From Pseudomonas sp. G34 (lineage in GTDB: Bacteria; Pseudomonadota; Gammaproteobacteria; Pseudomonadales; Pseudomonadaceae), in the NCBI RefSeq assembly GCF_031119625.1, contig NZ_JAVHZV010000027.1, positions 62,001 through 126,000 of the forward strand: 64,000 nucleotides of DNA. The letters are read 5' to 3'. This document shows, one piece after another, positions 1-8,420 of the stretch. Position numbers and translations under genes: made by a program. The notes beneath the pieces were generated by a model. That model made no database searches, was not told where the DNA came from, and worked only from the letters and a program-made list of their open reading frames with translations. Numbering within the stretch: the stretch's first letter is position 1; each line of letters starts with the position of its first letter.

Positions 1-105
1 CTGGTGGAGACGGCCCGGGAACGCAGCACCGCGGTGCTGCTGGTCAGCCACGACGAGGCGCTGATCGAAGCGGTGGCCGACCAGCGCATTCGCCTGGGGC
101 ACTGA
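1..105 (+). CDS. ABC transporter ATP-binding protein, C-terminal fragment
   Basis: The reading frame is open from base 1 and ends at a TGA at 103-105. The 34 residues contain LLVSHDEALI, which fits the last beta strand and H-loop histidine (SHD/THD) of an ABC ATPase, followed by a short tail. The Walker A, signature and Walker B motifs lie outside the window, so the transporter class cannot be set. It is encoded on the strand opposite to, and converges with, the tRNA methyltransferase gene that follows, only 21 bases away. Confidence 0.6.
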   Translation: MVETARERSTAVLLVSHDEALIEAVADQRIRLGH

Positions 106-126
106 GCGGAGCGCTTGTGCCCGGCT

Positions 127-834
127 TCAGGCCGGTGCACGACCGCCCGTGGCGAGCATCTCGCCGATCCAGCGCACCTGCTGCTCCAGCGCGTCATCCG
201 CCAGGGTCCGCTGCGCGCGGGCCAGGCCAGCCAAGGTCTGTTGCTTGAGGCGCAGCAGGCGCTGCCATTTGGCGACGAACACCGGGCCGCGCGCCTGCAG
301 CAGCAGCGGGCCGAAATACAGTTCCCGTTCGCTGTAGCGCGTCGGCTCACCCGGCTCGGCGACGATGATCTCGTAGAAGAAGCGGTTCTCCTGCAGCAGC
401 TCCTCGTGGCAGATGCGGTAGCCGTTGTCCATCAGCCACCTGCGCAGCGGCTGCTCGCCGCCGTTGGGTTGCAGGATCAACCGTTGGTTGCCGCCAAGCC
501 GCGCCTTGTCGCGCACGAGGATGTCGCGAATGGTCTCGCCGCCCATGCCGCAAAAGCTGATGGCGGTGATGCGGTCGCCGGGCTCGATGGCCGCCAAGCC
601 GTCGGCCAGGCGCACGGCGATCCGCTCGCCCAGCCCATTCTCGCGCACGCTGCGTTCGACCGCGCGCAATGGCGTAAGCGCGACCTCGCCAGCCACCGCG
701 GCGCTGATCAGGCCACGCTTCATCAGCGCGACGAGCAGGTAACCGTGGTCGGTGCCGATATCGGCAAGCCGCGCACCGGCCGGCACCTGGGCGGCGACGC
801 GCTCAAGGCGTGCGGATAACTTGTGTGGGGTCAA
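127..834 (-). CDS. trmK: tRNA (adenine-N1)-methyltransferase, TrmK family
   Basis: A 235-residue class I SAM-dependent methyltransferase. The N-terminal half has the SAM-binding motif I (ADIGTDHGYL, about residues 24-33), and the conserved block ISFCGMGGETI (about residues 92-102) is typical of the TrmK/DUF633 family that methylates N1 of adenine 22 in some tRNAs. The start is TTG at 834. It is supported by a GAGG six bases upstream, and no ATG lies near the family's usual N-terminus (HKLSARLERVA). It is probably monocistronic. The family assignment is firm, but the tRNA substrate in Pseudomonas is inferred from Gram-positive TrmK. Confidence 0.85.
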   Translation of the reverse strand: MTPHKLSARLERVAAQVPAGARLADIGTDHGYLLVALMKRGLISAAVAGEVALTPLRAVERSVRENGLGERIAVRLADGLAAIEPGDRITAISFCGMGGETIRDILVRDKARLGGNQRLILQPNGGEQPLRRWLMDNGYRICHEELLQENRFFYEIIVAEPGEPTRYSERELYFGPLLLQARGPVFVAKWQRLLRLKQQTLAGLARAQRTLADDALEQQVRWIGEMLATGGRAPA

Positions 835-941
835 CGGCGGCCTCGTGATCAGCTCGCCCGCCAGGGCTTGGCAGAACGGCGGGCGATTCTGTCCGGCAAT
901 GGCCGCTCAGGCAACTGCCAATGGCGCCGAGTGCGGCGTGC

Positions 942-1469
942 TCAGCAGACGCGTTGGCCGCCGATCAAGACGCCCACGCTGAGCGTGCCCACCTGCACGC
1001 CTTCACAGGCGCGCGCCTCTTCCAGGCATTGCAGGCAGTACTGCGCATTGACGCCATGGGCACACAACAGGTTCGCCGCGCCCGCATCGAGCAGGATGGC
1101 GCCGGCCTTGCGCGAGCGCATTTCCGGCAGCAGCTCGCCGACCAGCGCGGCCAGGTTCAGGCTCAGCTCGCTGGCCTCGGCGGCGTGATCCGCCGCATTG
1201 CTGGAATCCAGGCCGTAATACATGGCGTCGATCGGCCCGACGCTGCTGCGGATCGAGCGGATCATCGCCCTGGCCTGCTCCGGCCGCGTCAGCTCGCCGG
1301 TAAAGGTGCGGGTGGCGATGCCTTCGCTTTCCAGCACGCAGGTCAACGCCTCGACGCAGTGCGCATGGTCGGCCACCAGCACCACGTCATAGCCCTGGTT
1401 GCCGTACTGGCGGGCGGCCAGCGCGCCGACGCTGTGCTGCGCCCCGAAGACCACCAAAGTTCGCTTCAT
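942..1469 (-). CDS. short SDR-like protein with degraded active site
   Basis: A 175-residue protein with an N-terminal Rossmann start (TLVVFGAQHSVGALAAR), like the short-chain dehydrogenase/reductase family. It is about 70 residues shorter than typical SDR enzymes. The glycine motif is reduced to GAQHSVG, and the expected YxxxK pair is not present: the corresponding stretch reads NAQYCLQCLEEA. A family member that binds a nucleotide but does not catalyse, or a decaying paralogue, would both fit. It is transcribed away from the response regulator at 1666, with a 196-base gap between them that presumably holds both promoters. Confidence 0.6.
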   Translation of the reverse strand: MKRTLVVFGAQHSVGALAARQYGNQGYDVVLVADHAHCVEALTCVLESEGIATRTFTGELTRPEQARAMIRSIRSSVGPIDAMYYGLDSSNAADHAAEASELSLNLAALVGELLPEMRSRKAGAILLDAGAANLLCAHGVNAQYCLQCLEEARACEGVQVGTLSVGVLIGGQRVC

Positions 1470-1665
1470 GCCTCAACCCGCCCGTAAGTTGCGTGCACAG
1501 GCCCGGCGCTCCAGCTACGCCTCGTGGGCGGCAGCCGCCTTGCCTCAGCGGCCTGGTTGGCCGTTGCTATCGATGGTCACCCGGCAACATTGCCTGAACA
1601 TTGCGCCGTGGTTTTGCCGGCTCCGCTACTATGTGCCGCTCCGATAACCCGCGCGGTAATGCACC

Positions 1666-2340
1666 TTGCGAATCCTCCTCGTCGAAGATGACCTGCCCAT
1701 GGCCCAGGCCCTGCAAGAGGCACTGGGCCGGCACGGTTTGCTGGTGGACAGCGTGCACTCGCTGGCTGCGGCGGGGGCCACCTTACGGCTGAACGTGCAC
1801 GATCTGCTGATTCTCGACCGCGGCCTGCCCGATGGCGATGGCGTGGGCTTCATCGCCACCGCCAGGCGGCTGTGCCCGGCGCTGCCCATCGTGCTGCTCA
1901 CCGCCCGTGGCGAGATCGCCGAGCGGGTCGACGGCCTCGATCGCGGTGCCGACGATTACCTGGTCAAGCCGGTGGCCGTCGACGAACTGCTGGCCCGGGT
2001 GCGGGCGATTGCCCGGCGCCCGGCCATGATGATTCTGCCCACCGCGACGCTGGGCGCGCTGTCATTCGACTTCAGCGCCCGCGAGGCCATCGTCGACGGC
2101 CAGGCGCTGCCGCTGCCGCGCCGCCAGTTGCTGATCCTCGAGGCGCTGATCTACCGCCAGGGCCGCACGGTGCTGCGCGAGAACCTGCACGAGGCGGTGT
2201 ACGGCCTGGCTGACGAGATCCAGTCCAATGCCCTGGATGCCCACGTATCGAGGCTGCGCCGGGCACTCAAGGATGCCGAGGCCGGTGTGGAGATCGCGGT
2301 GATTCGCGGCGTCGGCTACCTGATCAAGGAACACCGATGA
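1666..2340 (+). CDS. OmpR/PhoB-family response regulator (QseB/PmrA type)
   Basis: A 224-residue two-domain regulator. The receiver domain has the acidic pair EDD at residues 7-9, the phospho-acceptor Asp51 in LLILDRGLPDGDG, and the conserved Lys in DDYLVKPVA. The C-terminal winged helix covers about residues 125-222 and ends in the typical RGVGYLI. The best start is TTG at 1666, because the mature family N-terminus MRILLVEDD begins exactly there. The stop overlaps the start of the kinase gene (ATGA), so the two are translated together. The regulated genes are unknown; the convergent MFS gene is not an obvious target. Confidence 0.9.
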   Translation: MRILLVEDDLPMAQALQEALGRHGLLVDSVHSLAAAGATLRLNVHDLLILDRGLPDGDGVGFIATARRLCPALPIVLLTARGEIAERVDGLDRGADDYLVKPVAVDELLARVRAIARRPAMMILPTATLGALSFDFSAREAIVDGQALPLPRRQLLILEALIYRQGRTVLRENLHEAVYGLADEIQSNALDAHVSRLRRALKDAEAGVEIAVIRGVGYLIKEHR

Positions 2341-3674
2341 GAAAAACCCACAACCCGTCGCTGATCAGCCGCCTGCTGTGGTCGCTGTGCATCATGCAGG
2401 TGGTGGTGCTGATGGCGGCGATTGCCGGCACCCTGTATCACATCATCGACGACCAGTTCACCTTCATGGACGATGCGGTGATCGAAGCCCTGGAGGACTC
2501 CATTGCCGTGCAGCCCCAGGGGCTGGTGTTCGAGTCCAGCGAGCCGTTGCGCCAGCTGCAGGCGGCCAACCCCGGCCTGTGGGTGGTGATCGCCGACGGC
2601 AACGGGCGCCGTAACGAACTGGGCAGCGTGCCGGGCGAGTACCGCGAGCTGGCCAATTACCTGGCGGTGCTCGGCATCTCGCAGATACGCGCGCTGCCGG
2701 AACACCGCCAGCTGACCATGCGCATCGAGGTCAGGGAAATCCAGGGCCAGCGCGTGCATATCATGGTCGGCGGCGTGGCCGACCTGAGCTTCACCAGCCT
2801 GATCGTCCAGGCCACCGGGCTGCTGAGCCCCTACTTCCTGACGCCGCTGCTGCTGTTCACCCTGCTGGCCACGCCCATCGTGGTGCTGCGCGCCATGCGC
2901 GGGGTGCGCCGGCTGGCCAGCCGCGCCGCGGCGCTGGACATCTCGCAGCCCGACGCGCACCTGCCCGAGGACTCGGTGCCGCGGGAGATCCGCCCGCTGG
3001 TCAGCGCCTTCAACGCGGCCATGGAGCGCTCCAGCAAGGCCTACCACGCCCGCGACCGCTTCCTGCGTGACGCCGCCCATGAGCTGCGCATGCCGATCGC
3101 CGTGCTGATGGCGCGCCTCGACGGTATGCCGGCGCACCCGCTCAAACCCATGCTGCAGATCGACCTGGCGCGCCTGGCCACCGTGGCCGAGCAGTTGCTC
3201 GACCTGCAACGGCTGCAGGCACCGAAGATGGAGTTCGCGCTGGTGGACCTGGTGGCCCTGGGCCGCGAGGTGATTTCCGACATCGCGCCCCTGGCCCTGG
3301 CCCGTTGCGACGACCTGGTACTGGAGGCGCCCGAGCAGCCGGTGTGGGTGCTGGGCCAGGCCAGTGCCCTGAGCCGGGTGGTCACCAACCTGCTGCAGAA
3401 CGCCCTGGTGCATGGTGCCGGGGTCGGCACCGTCAGCCTGCGCATCGGCGCCGACGGCAGCGTGGCCGTGGCCGACCAGGGCCCTGGCGTGGCGCGGGAA
3501 GATCGCGAGCAGATCTTCCAGCCCTTCTACCGCGGCAAGACCGAGCAGCCCGGCCATGGCCTCGGCCTGCACCTGGTGCAGGAAATCGTCCGGGCCCACG
3601 GCGGGCGTATCACCGTCGAGGATGCCGCCGGTGGCGGCGCGGTGTTCCGGGTGCAGCTGCCCTTGTCGGCCTAG
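2337..3674 (+). CDS. sensor histidine kinase partnered with the 1666 regulator
   Basis: A 445-residue membrane histidine kinase. A first membrane segment lies at about residues 13-35, followed by a periplasmic domain of about 120 residues and a second segment near 161-186 (SPYFLTPLLLFTLLATPIVV), then HAMP-like linker. The phospho-acceptor is His248 in DAAHELRMP, which has Met where most kinases have Thr. The ATPase domain shows the N box (NLLQNALVHG), DQGPGV and GHGLGLHLV. It overlaps the regulator gene by four bases. The periplasmic sensor domain is not recognised, so the signal is unknown. Confidence 0.9.
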   Translation: MRKTHNPSLISRLLWSLCIMQVVVLMAAIAGTLYHIIDDQFTFMDDAVIEALEDSIAVQPQGLVFESSEPLRQLQAANPGLWVVIADGNGRRNELGSVPGEYRELANYLAVLGISQIRALPEHRQLTMRIEVREIQGQRVHIMVGGVADLSFTSLIVQATGLLSPYFLTPLLLFTLLATPIVVLRAMRGVRRLASRAAALDISQPDAHLPEDSVPREIRPLVSAFNAAMERSSKAYHARDRFLRDAAHELRMPIAVLMARLDGMPAHPLKPMLQIDLARLATVAEQLLDLQRLQAPKMEFALVDLVALGREVISDIAPLALARCDDLVLEAPEQPVWVLGQASALSRVVTNLLQNALVHGAGVGTVSLRIGADGSVAVADQGPGVAREDREQIFQPFYRGKTEQPGHGLGLHLVQEIVRAHGGRITVEDAAGGGAVFRVQLPLSA

Positions 3675-3686
3675 CGAGCACGGCGA

Positions 3687-4868
3687 TCAGCTGCAGGGGC
3701 TGGCGGCCATGCGACGGCTGGCCAGCGGGCGCAGTACGCTGAGCAGGCCGAGCAGCGCGATAGCGGCGCCGACCCACAGCGGCGCACGCAGGCCATAGCC
3801 CGCTTCGATGGCCGCGCCGCCAGCCCAGCTGCCGAAGGCCAGCCCGGCGGTGATCACCGAGGTGTGCAGGGTGTTGACCAGCGCGCCGGGCTCGGCGGCC
3901 TTCATCACCCGCGCGACCATCGCCGGGTTGAGCGCCACGCCGGTCAGGCCGATGGCGATGAAGCAGCCCAGGTTGAGCCACAGCTGATCGCCCGCCAGGG
4001 CGAAGCCGCTCATCAGCAGCACCATCATGGCCAGGCCCAGGCCCAATGCGCCAAAGGTGTGGCTGTCGGCAAAACGCCCCACCAGCATGTTGCCGATCAG
4101 GTTGGCGATACCGTAGAGCGCCAGCATCGGTGCGACCTGGCCGGGCGCCAGGCCGACCTCTTCGATGAGGATTGGCGTGCAATAGCTGAAGGCCGCGAAG
4201 GTGGCGCCGATGATCAGCCCGCTGGTCAGGTAGGCGCCCCACAGGCGGCGGGTGCGCAGGGTTTTCAGCTGGTGGCCGAGCGTGGCTTCCCCGCCGGCTT
4301 CGGCGGCTGGCAGGCGCATGGCGGCCAGCAAGGTGCATACCAGCGCCAGGCCGACCACGGCCCAGGAGCTGGCGCGCCAGCCGTGGTGCTGTTCGATCCA
4401 GGCGGTCATCGGCACCCCGGCCACCGGTGACAGCATCAGCCCGGCGAGCACCACGGATACCGCCCGGCCGCGCTCTTCGCGAGCGACCATCGCCGCGCAC
4501 AGGGTCATGCACAGGCCGATGCACGCGGCACTGGAGACGCCCATGATGATCCGCGCCACCGCCAGCACCGCGTAGCTCGGTGCCGCCGCCGCCAGCGCAC
4601 CGGCCAGCACGTACACCGCCAGCAGGCCGACCAGCGCGTGCTTGCTGCTGATGCCGCGCGCCAGCAGCAGCAGGGTCACGGGCGGGCCGCCCAGGGCCAT
4701 GCCGAGGGCGTAGAAGGCGATCAGGTTGCCGACCTCGCCCAGGCTTACCGAAAAGGCGGCGGCCAGGGCCGGCATCATGCCGGCGACCATGAATTCGGCA
4801 GTGACCAGGGAGAAGATCGTCGCACCCAGCAGGTAGATGGTGAACGGCAGTTTGGCACGAGCGGACAT
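3687..4868 (-). CDS. MFS transporter, DHA1 family (AraJ/YdhP-like exporter)
   Basis: A 393-residue protein with about 12 hydrophobic segments and the opening FSLVTAEFMVAGMMPALA, common in the DHA1 sugar/drug antiporters of the AraJ group. Its 3' end lies 12 bases from the kinase gene, convergently, and its 5' end is divergent from the AraC-type gene at 5132 across a 263-base gap. That gap contains an AT-rich stretch near 5043-5070 that could hold promoters. Substrate unknown; the AraC regulator next door is a plausible controller. Confidence 0.85.
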   Translation of the reverse strand: MSARAKLPFTIYLLGATIFSLVTAEFMVAGMMPALAAAFSVSLGEVGNLIAFYALGMALGGPPVTLLLLARGISSKHALVGLLAVYVLAGALAAAAPSYAVLAVARIIMGVSSAACIGLCMTLCAAMVAREERGRAVSVVLAGLMLSPVAGVPMTAWIEQHHGWRASSWAVVGLALVCTLLAAMRLPAAEAGGEATLGHQLKTLRTRRLWGAYLTSGLIIGATFAAFSYCTPILIEEVGLAPGQVAPMLALYGIANLIGNMLVGRFADSHTFGALGLGLAMMVLLMSGFALAGDQLWLNLGCFIAIGLTGVALNPAMVARVMKAAEPGALVNTLHTSVITAGLAFGSWAGGAAIEAGYGLRAPLWVGAAIALLGLLSVLRPLASRRMAASPCS

Positions 4869-5131
4869 GGGCGACCTTGAGTCTGGAAAAACGGGTCGCC
4901 ACCCTATGCACTCAGGCCGCAGGGGTCAAATGATCGCGATGCATACCACTCATGCCCAGCGACAATGGTGCGAGCTAGACGCCTGGCTGCCGCCTCGTCG
5001 AGCCAGCGACGCAGCGGCGCGGCTATCCCATTTCGGCACAAGTTAACTTTATTAATGATTAATTGGCTTTACGGAACGGAAATTGCCTTATTGTGGGGAC
5101 AACGCATCGAAGCGCAGTAGAGGTTTCGAAA

Positions 5132-6136
5132 ATGCACAGTTCTCCCGTTACCACGCCCGACTCGTCCCCATCGGCCCCGCCCTCGGCGATCAGCTACCGG
5201 CGCTCCCACGATGTGGAGGAACATGCCCAGTTGTCCGGCTGGCAGTTGCGCTACGACCAGCTCAGCGCCGGGCGTTTCAGCGGTGAGGTTATGGAGATGC
5301 AGCTCGACGGCATGCAGCTGATCCGCGAACGCGCCAACCAGGCCATGCTCAAGCAGGCGGCCACCTGGCCGGGAGCGATTGTCTTCGCTCTGCCGATGCG
5401 CTGCGTCAACCCGCACCTGCACTGCGGCGGCCACTCGATTCACGCGCCAAGCCTGCTGATCGGCCGCGGCGCCCAGTTGCCGGAGCTGCGCGTGCATGGC
5501 GACCTGGATGCGGTGTGCATCGCCATCGACGAGCAGTCGCTGCAGCGCACCTTGCACCAGCAGCAGCGCGAACTCGACCTGACGCGCCTGTCCCGCTGTT
5601 ACCAACTGCTCGGCCACGCCGACCAGCAGCAGCTGATCAGCCTGTTCGGCAGCGTGCTCGACCAACAGGCGCCCGGCACCACACTGCTCGATCACGGCAC
5701 GATCCGCGGCGCCATCCGCGATGCGGTGATAATGCACCTGCTGGAGCTGATCGACAGCGAAGACGACCACTCGCTGTCGCCCAGCGCGCGCCGGCGCATG
5801 GTCGACCGCGCCCGGGACTACGCCCTCGCCCACCCGGATCGCCCCATCAACATTCTCGAGCTGTGCAACCAGATCGGCGCCAGCCGTCGCAAGCTGCAGT
5901 ACTGCTTCCAGGAAGCGCTGGGCATCAACCCGATTGCCTACCTGCGCACCATCCGCCTGAACGCGGTACACCGTCAGTTGCGCCACGCCACGGACGGCGA
6001 CTCGGTGCAGGCCATCGCCGCCAACTGGGGTTTCTGGCACCTGAGCCGCTTCGCCAGCGACTACCGTCAGCTGTTCGGCTGCAAGCCATCGGAGACCTTG
6101 CGTCAGGCTCGCCAACACTGTGCTGAAAACGGATAA
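5132..6136 (+). CDS. AraC-family transcriptional regulator (EutR-like)
   Basis: A 334-residue regulator. The ATG at 5132 is chosen because AGAGG lies about eight bases upstream; the frame is open further upstream to a TTG at 5063, which has no convincing ribosome site. The C-terminal 100 residues carry two helix-turn-helix units (LELCNQIGASRRKLQYCFQ and VQAIAANWGFWHLSRFASDY). The N-terminal part resembles the EutR group (WQLRYDQLSAGRFSG) rather than a cupin. It precedes an outer-membrane protein, an MFS transporter and an amidase on the same strand, which are its likely targets. The inducer is unknown. Confidence 0.85.
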   Translation: MHSSPVTTPDSSPSAPPSAISYRRSHDVEEHAQLSGWQLRYDQLSAGRFSGEVMEMQLDGMQLIRERANQAMLKQAATWPGAIVFALPMRCVNPHLHCGGHSIHAPSLLIGRGAQLPELRVHGDLDAVCIAIDEQSLQRTLHQQQRELDLTRLSRCYQLLGHADQQQLISLFGSVLDQQAPGTTLLDHGTIRGAIRDAVIMHLLELIDSEDDHSLSPSARRRMVDRARDYALAHPDRPINILELCNQIGASRRKLQYCFQEALGINPIAYLRTIRLNAVHRQLRHATDGDSVQAIAANWGFWHLSRFASDYRQLFGCKPSETLRQARQHCAENG

Positions 6137-6195
6137 CGGCCCGCGCTGAAGCCGCCCTAGGCTGACCTCCCACACAATAATAAAAGGGGTCTTCC

Positions 6196-7125
6196 ATGCC
6201 AGGTCACCGCGCGTCATTCATTCCTCTATCCGCCCTCCTCGGCGCCGCCCTGCTGCTCGGCAGCCAGGCCCAGGCCACGGAAAACGGGGCACCCACCACA
6301 CCCGCCGGGCTCAACGACTTCGGTGCCGGCATGACGCCGCCGCCCACGCCCTACGGCACCCTGGGCATGCGCGCGGCCTACTACTCCACCAACGTGCAGA
6401 AGGATCGCAACGGCGACAAGGTCGCCAACGCCTTCTCGCTGGACGTGCTGTCGCTTGGCGTGGCCTACATCCGCATGACCGACCAGCAGCTGTTCGGCGC
6501 CCGCTACGGCTTCGCCATCGTCCAGCCGTTCTTCCAGATGGACGCCCGCCTGAAGGTGGATACCCCCTTTGGCCCACTGCGCCTCGAGAAGGAAGTATTC
6601 CGCCAGGCCGATACGCAGATCACGCCGCTGATCCTGCAGTGGGACGTTTCCCGCAACCTGTCCGTCAACACCAGCTTGCAGATCCAGGCACCAACCGGCG
6701 ACTACGACAAGAACCGGCTGATCTCCCCTGGCCTCAACCACTGGACCGTTTCGCCGATGCTCAATGCCACCTGGATCAGCGATGGCGGCTTCGAGGTGTC
6801 GTCGAGCCAGCAGCTGGACTTCAACAGTCGCAACCACGCCACCGACTACCGCAGCGGCACCGAGTACCGCCATGAGTTCGCCGTGGGCCAGCACGTCGGC
6901 CCATGGACCGTGGGCCTGGGCGGCTACTACTACCAGCAGATCAGCGATGACGACGCGCCCAACCTCGATCACGGCAACCGCGCCCGGGTCATGGCCGTCG
7001 GCCCGGCGCTGAGTTTCTTCAAGCCTGGCCTGCCGCCGGTGTGGCTGCATGCCTACAAGGAATTCGGCGCCGAGAACCGCACCGAGGGTTACAACGTCGC
7101 CCTGCGCGTCGCGTACAGTTTCTGA
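6196..7125 (+). CDS. SphA/MetA-type outer-membrane transporter
   Basis: A 309-residue protein with a signal peptide (AALLLGSQAQA, cleavage near residue 27), ending in aromatic SF, as outer-membrane beta-barrels do. It has many alternating amphipathic strands such as GPWTVGLGGYYYQQI. It matches the phenol_MetA_deg/SphA family, found beside catabolic genes for aromatic or amide compounds and thought to help substrate entry. AAAAGGGG lies just upstream of the ATG. It is followed 10 bases later by an MFS gene, so outer- and inner-membrane uptake steps are probably co-expressed. Confidence 0.75.
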   Translation: MPGHRASFIPLSALLGAALLLGSQAQATENGAPTTPAGLNDFGAGMTPPPTPYGTLGMRAAYYSTNVQKDRNGDKVANAFSLDVLSLGVAYIRMTDQQLFGARYGFAIVQPFFQMDARLKVDTPFGPLRLEKEVFRQADTQITPLILQWDVSRNLSVNTSLQIQAPTGDYDKNRLISPGLNHWTVSPMLNATWISDGGFEVSSSQQLDFNSRNHATDYRSGTEYRHEFAVGQHVGPWTVGLGGYYYQQISDDDAPNLDHGNRARVMAVGPALSFFKPGLPPVWLHAYKEFGAENRTEGYNVALRVAYSF

Positions 7126-7135
7126 GGGGGCCGCC

Positions 7136-8362
7136 ATGACGATCGAATCTTCCATGTCATCACAAGGCAGCGCACGCCAGGCCGTGACCCGCCGCGAGGG
7201 CCTGGTGCTGGTACTGGGCAGCAGCCTGACCATCATGGGCTCGGTGATGGTCGCGCCCATCCTGCCCAAGCTCGGCGCCGAATTCGGCCCCTTAGAGCCC
7301 CGCGCCGACCTGCTGGTGCCGCTGGCGATCACCGGGCCGGCCCTGGCCATCGCGCTGTTCGCGCCATTGGCCGGCTGGCTCGCCGACCGCATCGGCCGCA
7401 AGGTGCTGCTGGTCATCGCCACGCTGCTGTACGCCCTGCTCGGCGTGCTGCCGGCACTGCTCGATGACCTGACCCATATCGTCGGCGCGCGACTGCTGTT
7501 CGGCTGCACCGAAGCGGCGATCATGACCTGCTGCGCGGCGCTGATCGCCGACTACTGGCAAGGCGAGGACCGCATGCGCCTGGTCAACCTGCAGGTGGTC
7601 GGCATCGGCCTGGTCGGCGCCCTGTGCTTCGTGGCTGGCGGCGCGCTGGGCGAGCAGTCCTGGCGGCTGCCGTTCTACCTGTATCTGCTGCCGCTGCTGC
7701 TGATCCCGGCGATGCTGCGCGTGCTCTGGGAGCCGCCGCGGCGTGTGGCGAGCAGCCTGCAGGCGGACGACGAGCAGGTGTCCATCCCGCGCCTGGTGGT
7801 CGGTTACCTGCTGATTCTCGCCGGCATGGTGCTGGCCGTGGTGGTGCCGGTGCAATCGCCGCTGCTGCTGGCCGGCATGGGCGTCACCTCCAGCACGCTG
7901 ATCGGCGCCTGCGCCGGGCTGGGCCTGCTGGCCAGCCTCGGCGGCTCGCTGACCTGGGCACTGCTGCGCCGCAGCCTGGGCATCCCGGCTTGCAACGCCC
8001 TGCTGCTGGGGCTGATGGCCGCCGGCCTGTGGCTGCTGATCCATGCCCAGAGCTACCAGGGCATGCTGGTGGCGGTGGTCGTCCACGGCCTCGGTGTCGG
8101 CCTGCTGGTGCCCAACGTCATGGCCCCGGTGATGAACGCCCTGAGCGCCAGCACCCGTGGCCGCGGCCTGGGCGGGTTCACCGCCTGCCTGTACATCGGC
8201 CAGTTCGCCAGCCCATTGGCGGTCGCCACCCTGATGGCGCTCGGCTACGACCTGCGCGGCGCCATCGGCTGGCTGGCCACCGCCAGCCTGGCCGGCGCGG
8301 CCATCTGGCTGGTAGCCGCCCTGGCGCGACCGCGCGACACGGCGCTCGCTCCGCACCCTTGA
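7136..8362 (+). CDS. MFS transporter paired with SphA-type channel and amidase
   Basis: A 408-residue protein with about 12 membrane segments. The MFS signature between TM2 and TM3 is GWLADRIGRKVLL. The ATG at 7136 is preceded by GAGGGGG at the stop of the previous gene; an upstream start would overlap that gene by about 90 bases and is unlikely. Position between an outer-membrane channel and a cytoplasmic amidase suggests import of the amidase substrate, though this is inference from order. Confidence 0.85.
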   Translation: MTIESSMSSQGSARQAVTRREGLVLVLGSSLTIMGSVMVAPILPKLGAEFGPLEPRADLLVPLAITGPALAIALFAPLAGWLADRIGRKVLLVIATLLYALLGVLPALLDDLTHIVGARLLFGCTEAAIMTCCAALIADYWQGEDRMRLVNLQVVGIGLVGALCFVAGGALGEQSWRLPFYLYLLPLLLIPAMLRVLWEPPRRVASSLQADDEQVSIPRLVVGYLLILAGMVLAVVVPVQSPLLLAGMGVTSSTLIGACAGLGLLASLGGSLTWALLRRSLGIPACNALLLGLMAAGLWLLIHAQSYQGMLVAVVVHGLGVGLLVPNVMAPVMNALSASTRGRGLGGFTACLYIGQFASPLAVATLMALGYDLRGAIGWLATASLAGAAIWLVAALARPRDTALAPHP

Positions 8363-8420
8363 CTGTCCATTTGCCCCGCTGGCAACCCAGCGGGTGTTAA
8401 CCCATGACCGAGGTATTGCC

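Noticed and set aside
2316..3599. 427-residue open frame opposite the sensor kinase
   Set aside because: Antisense shadow; kinase motifs establish the real strand.
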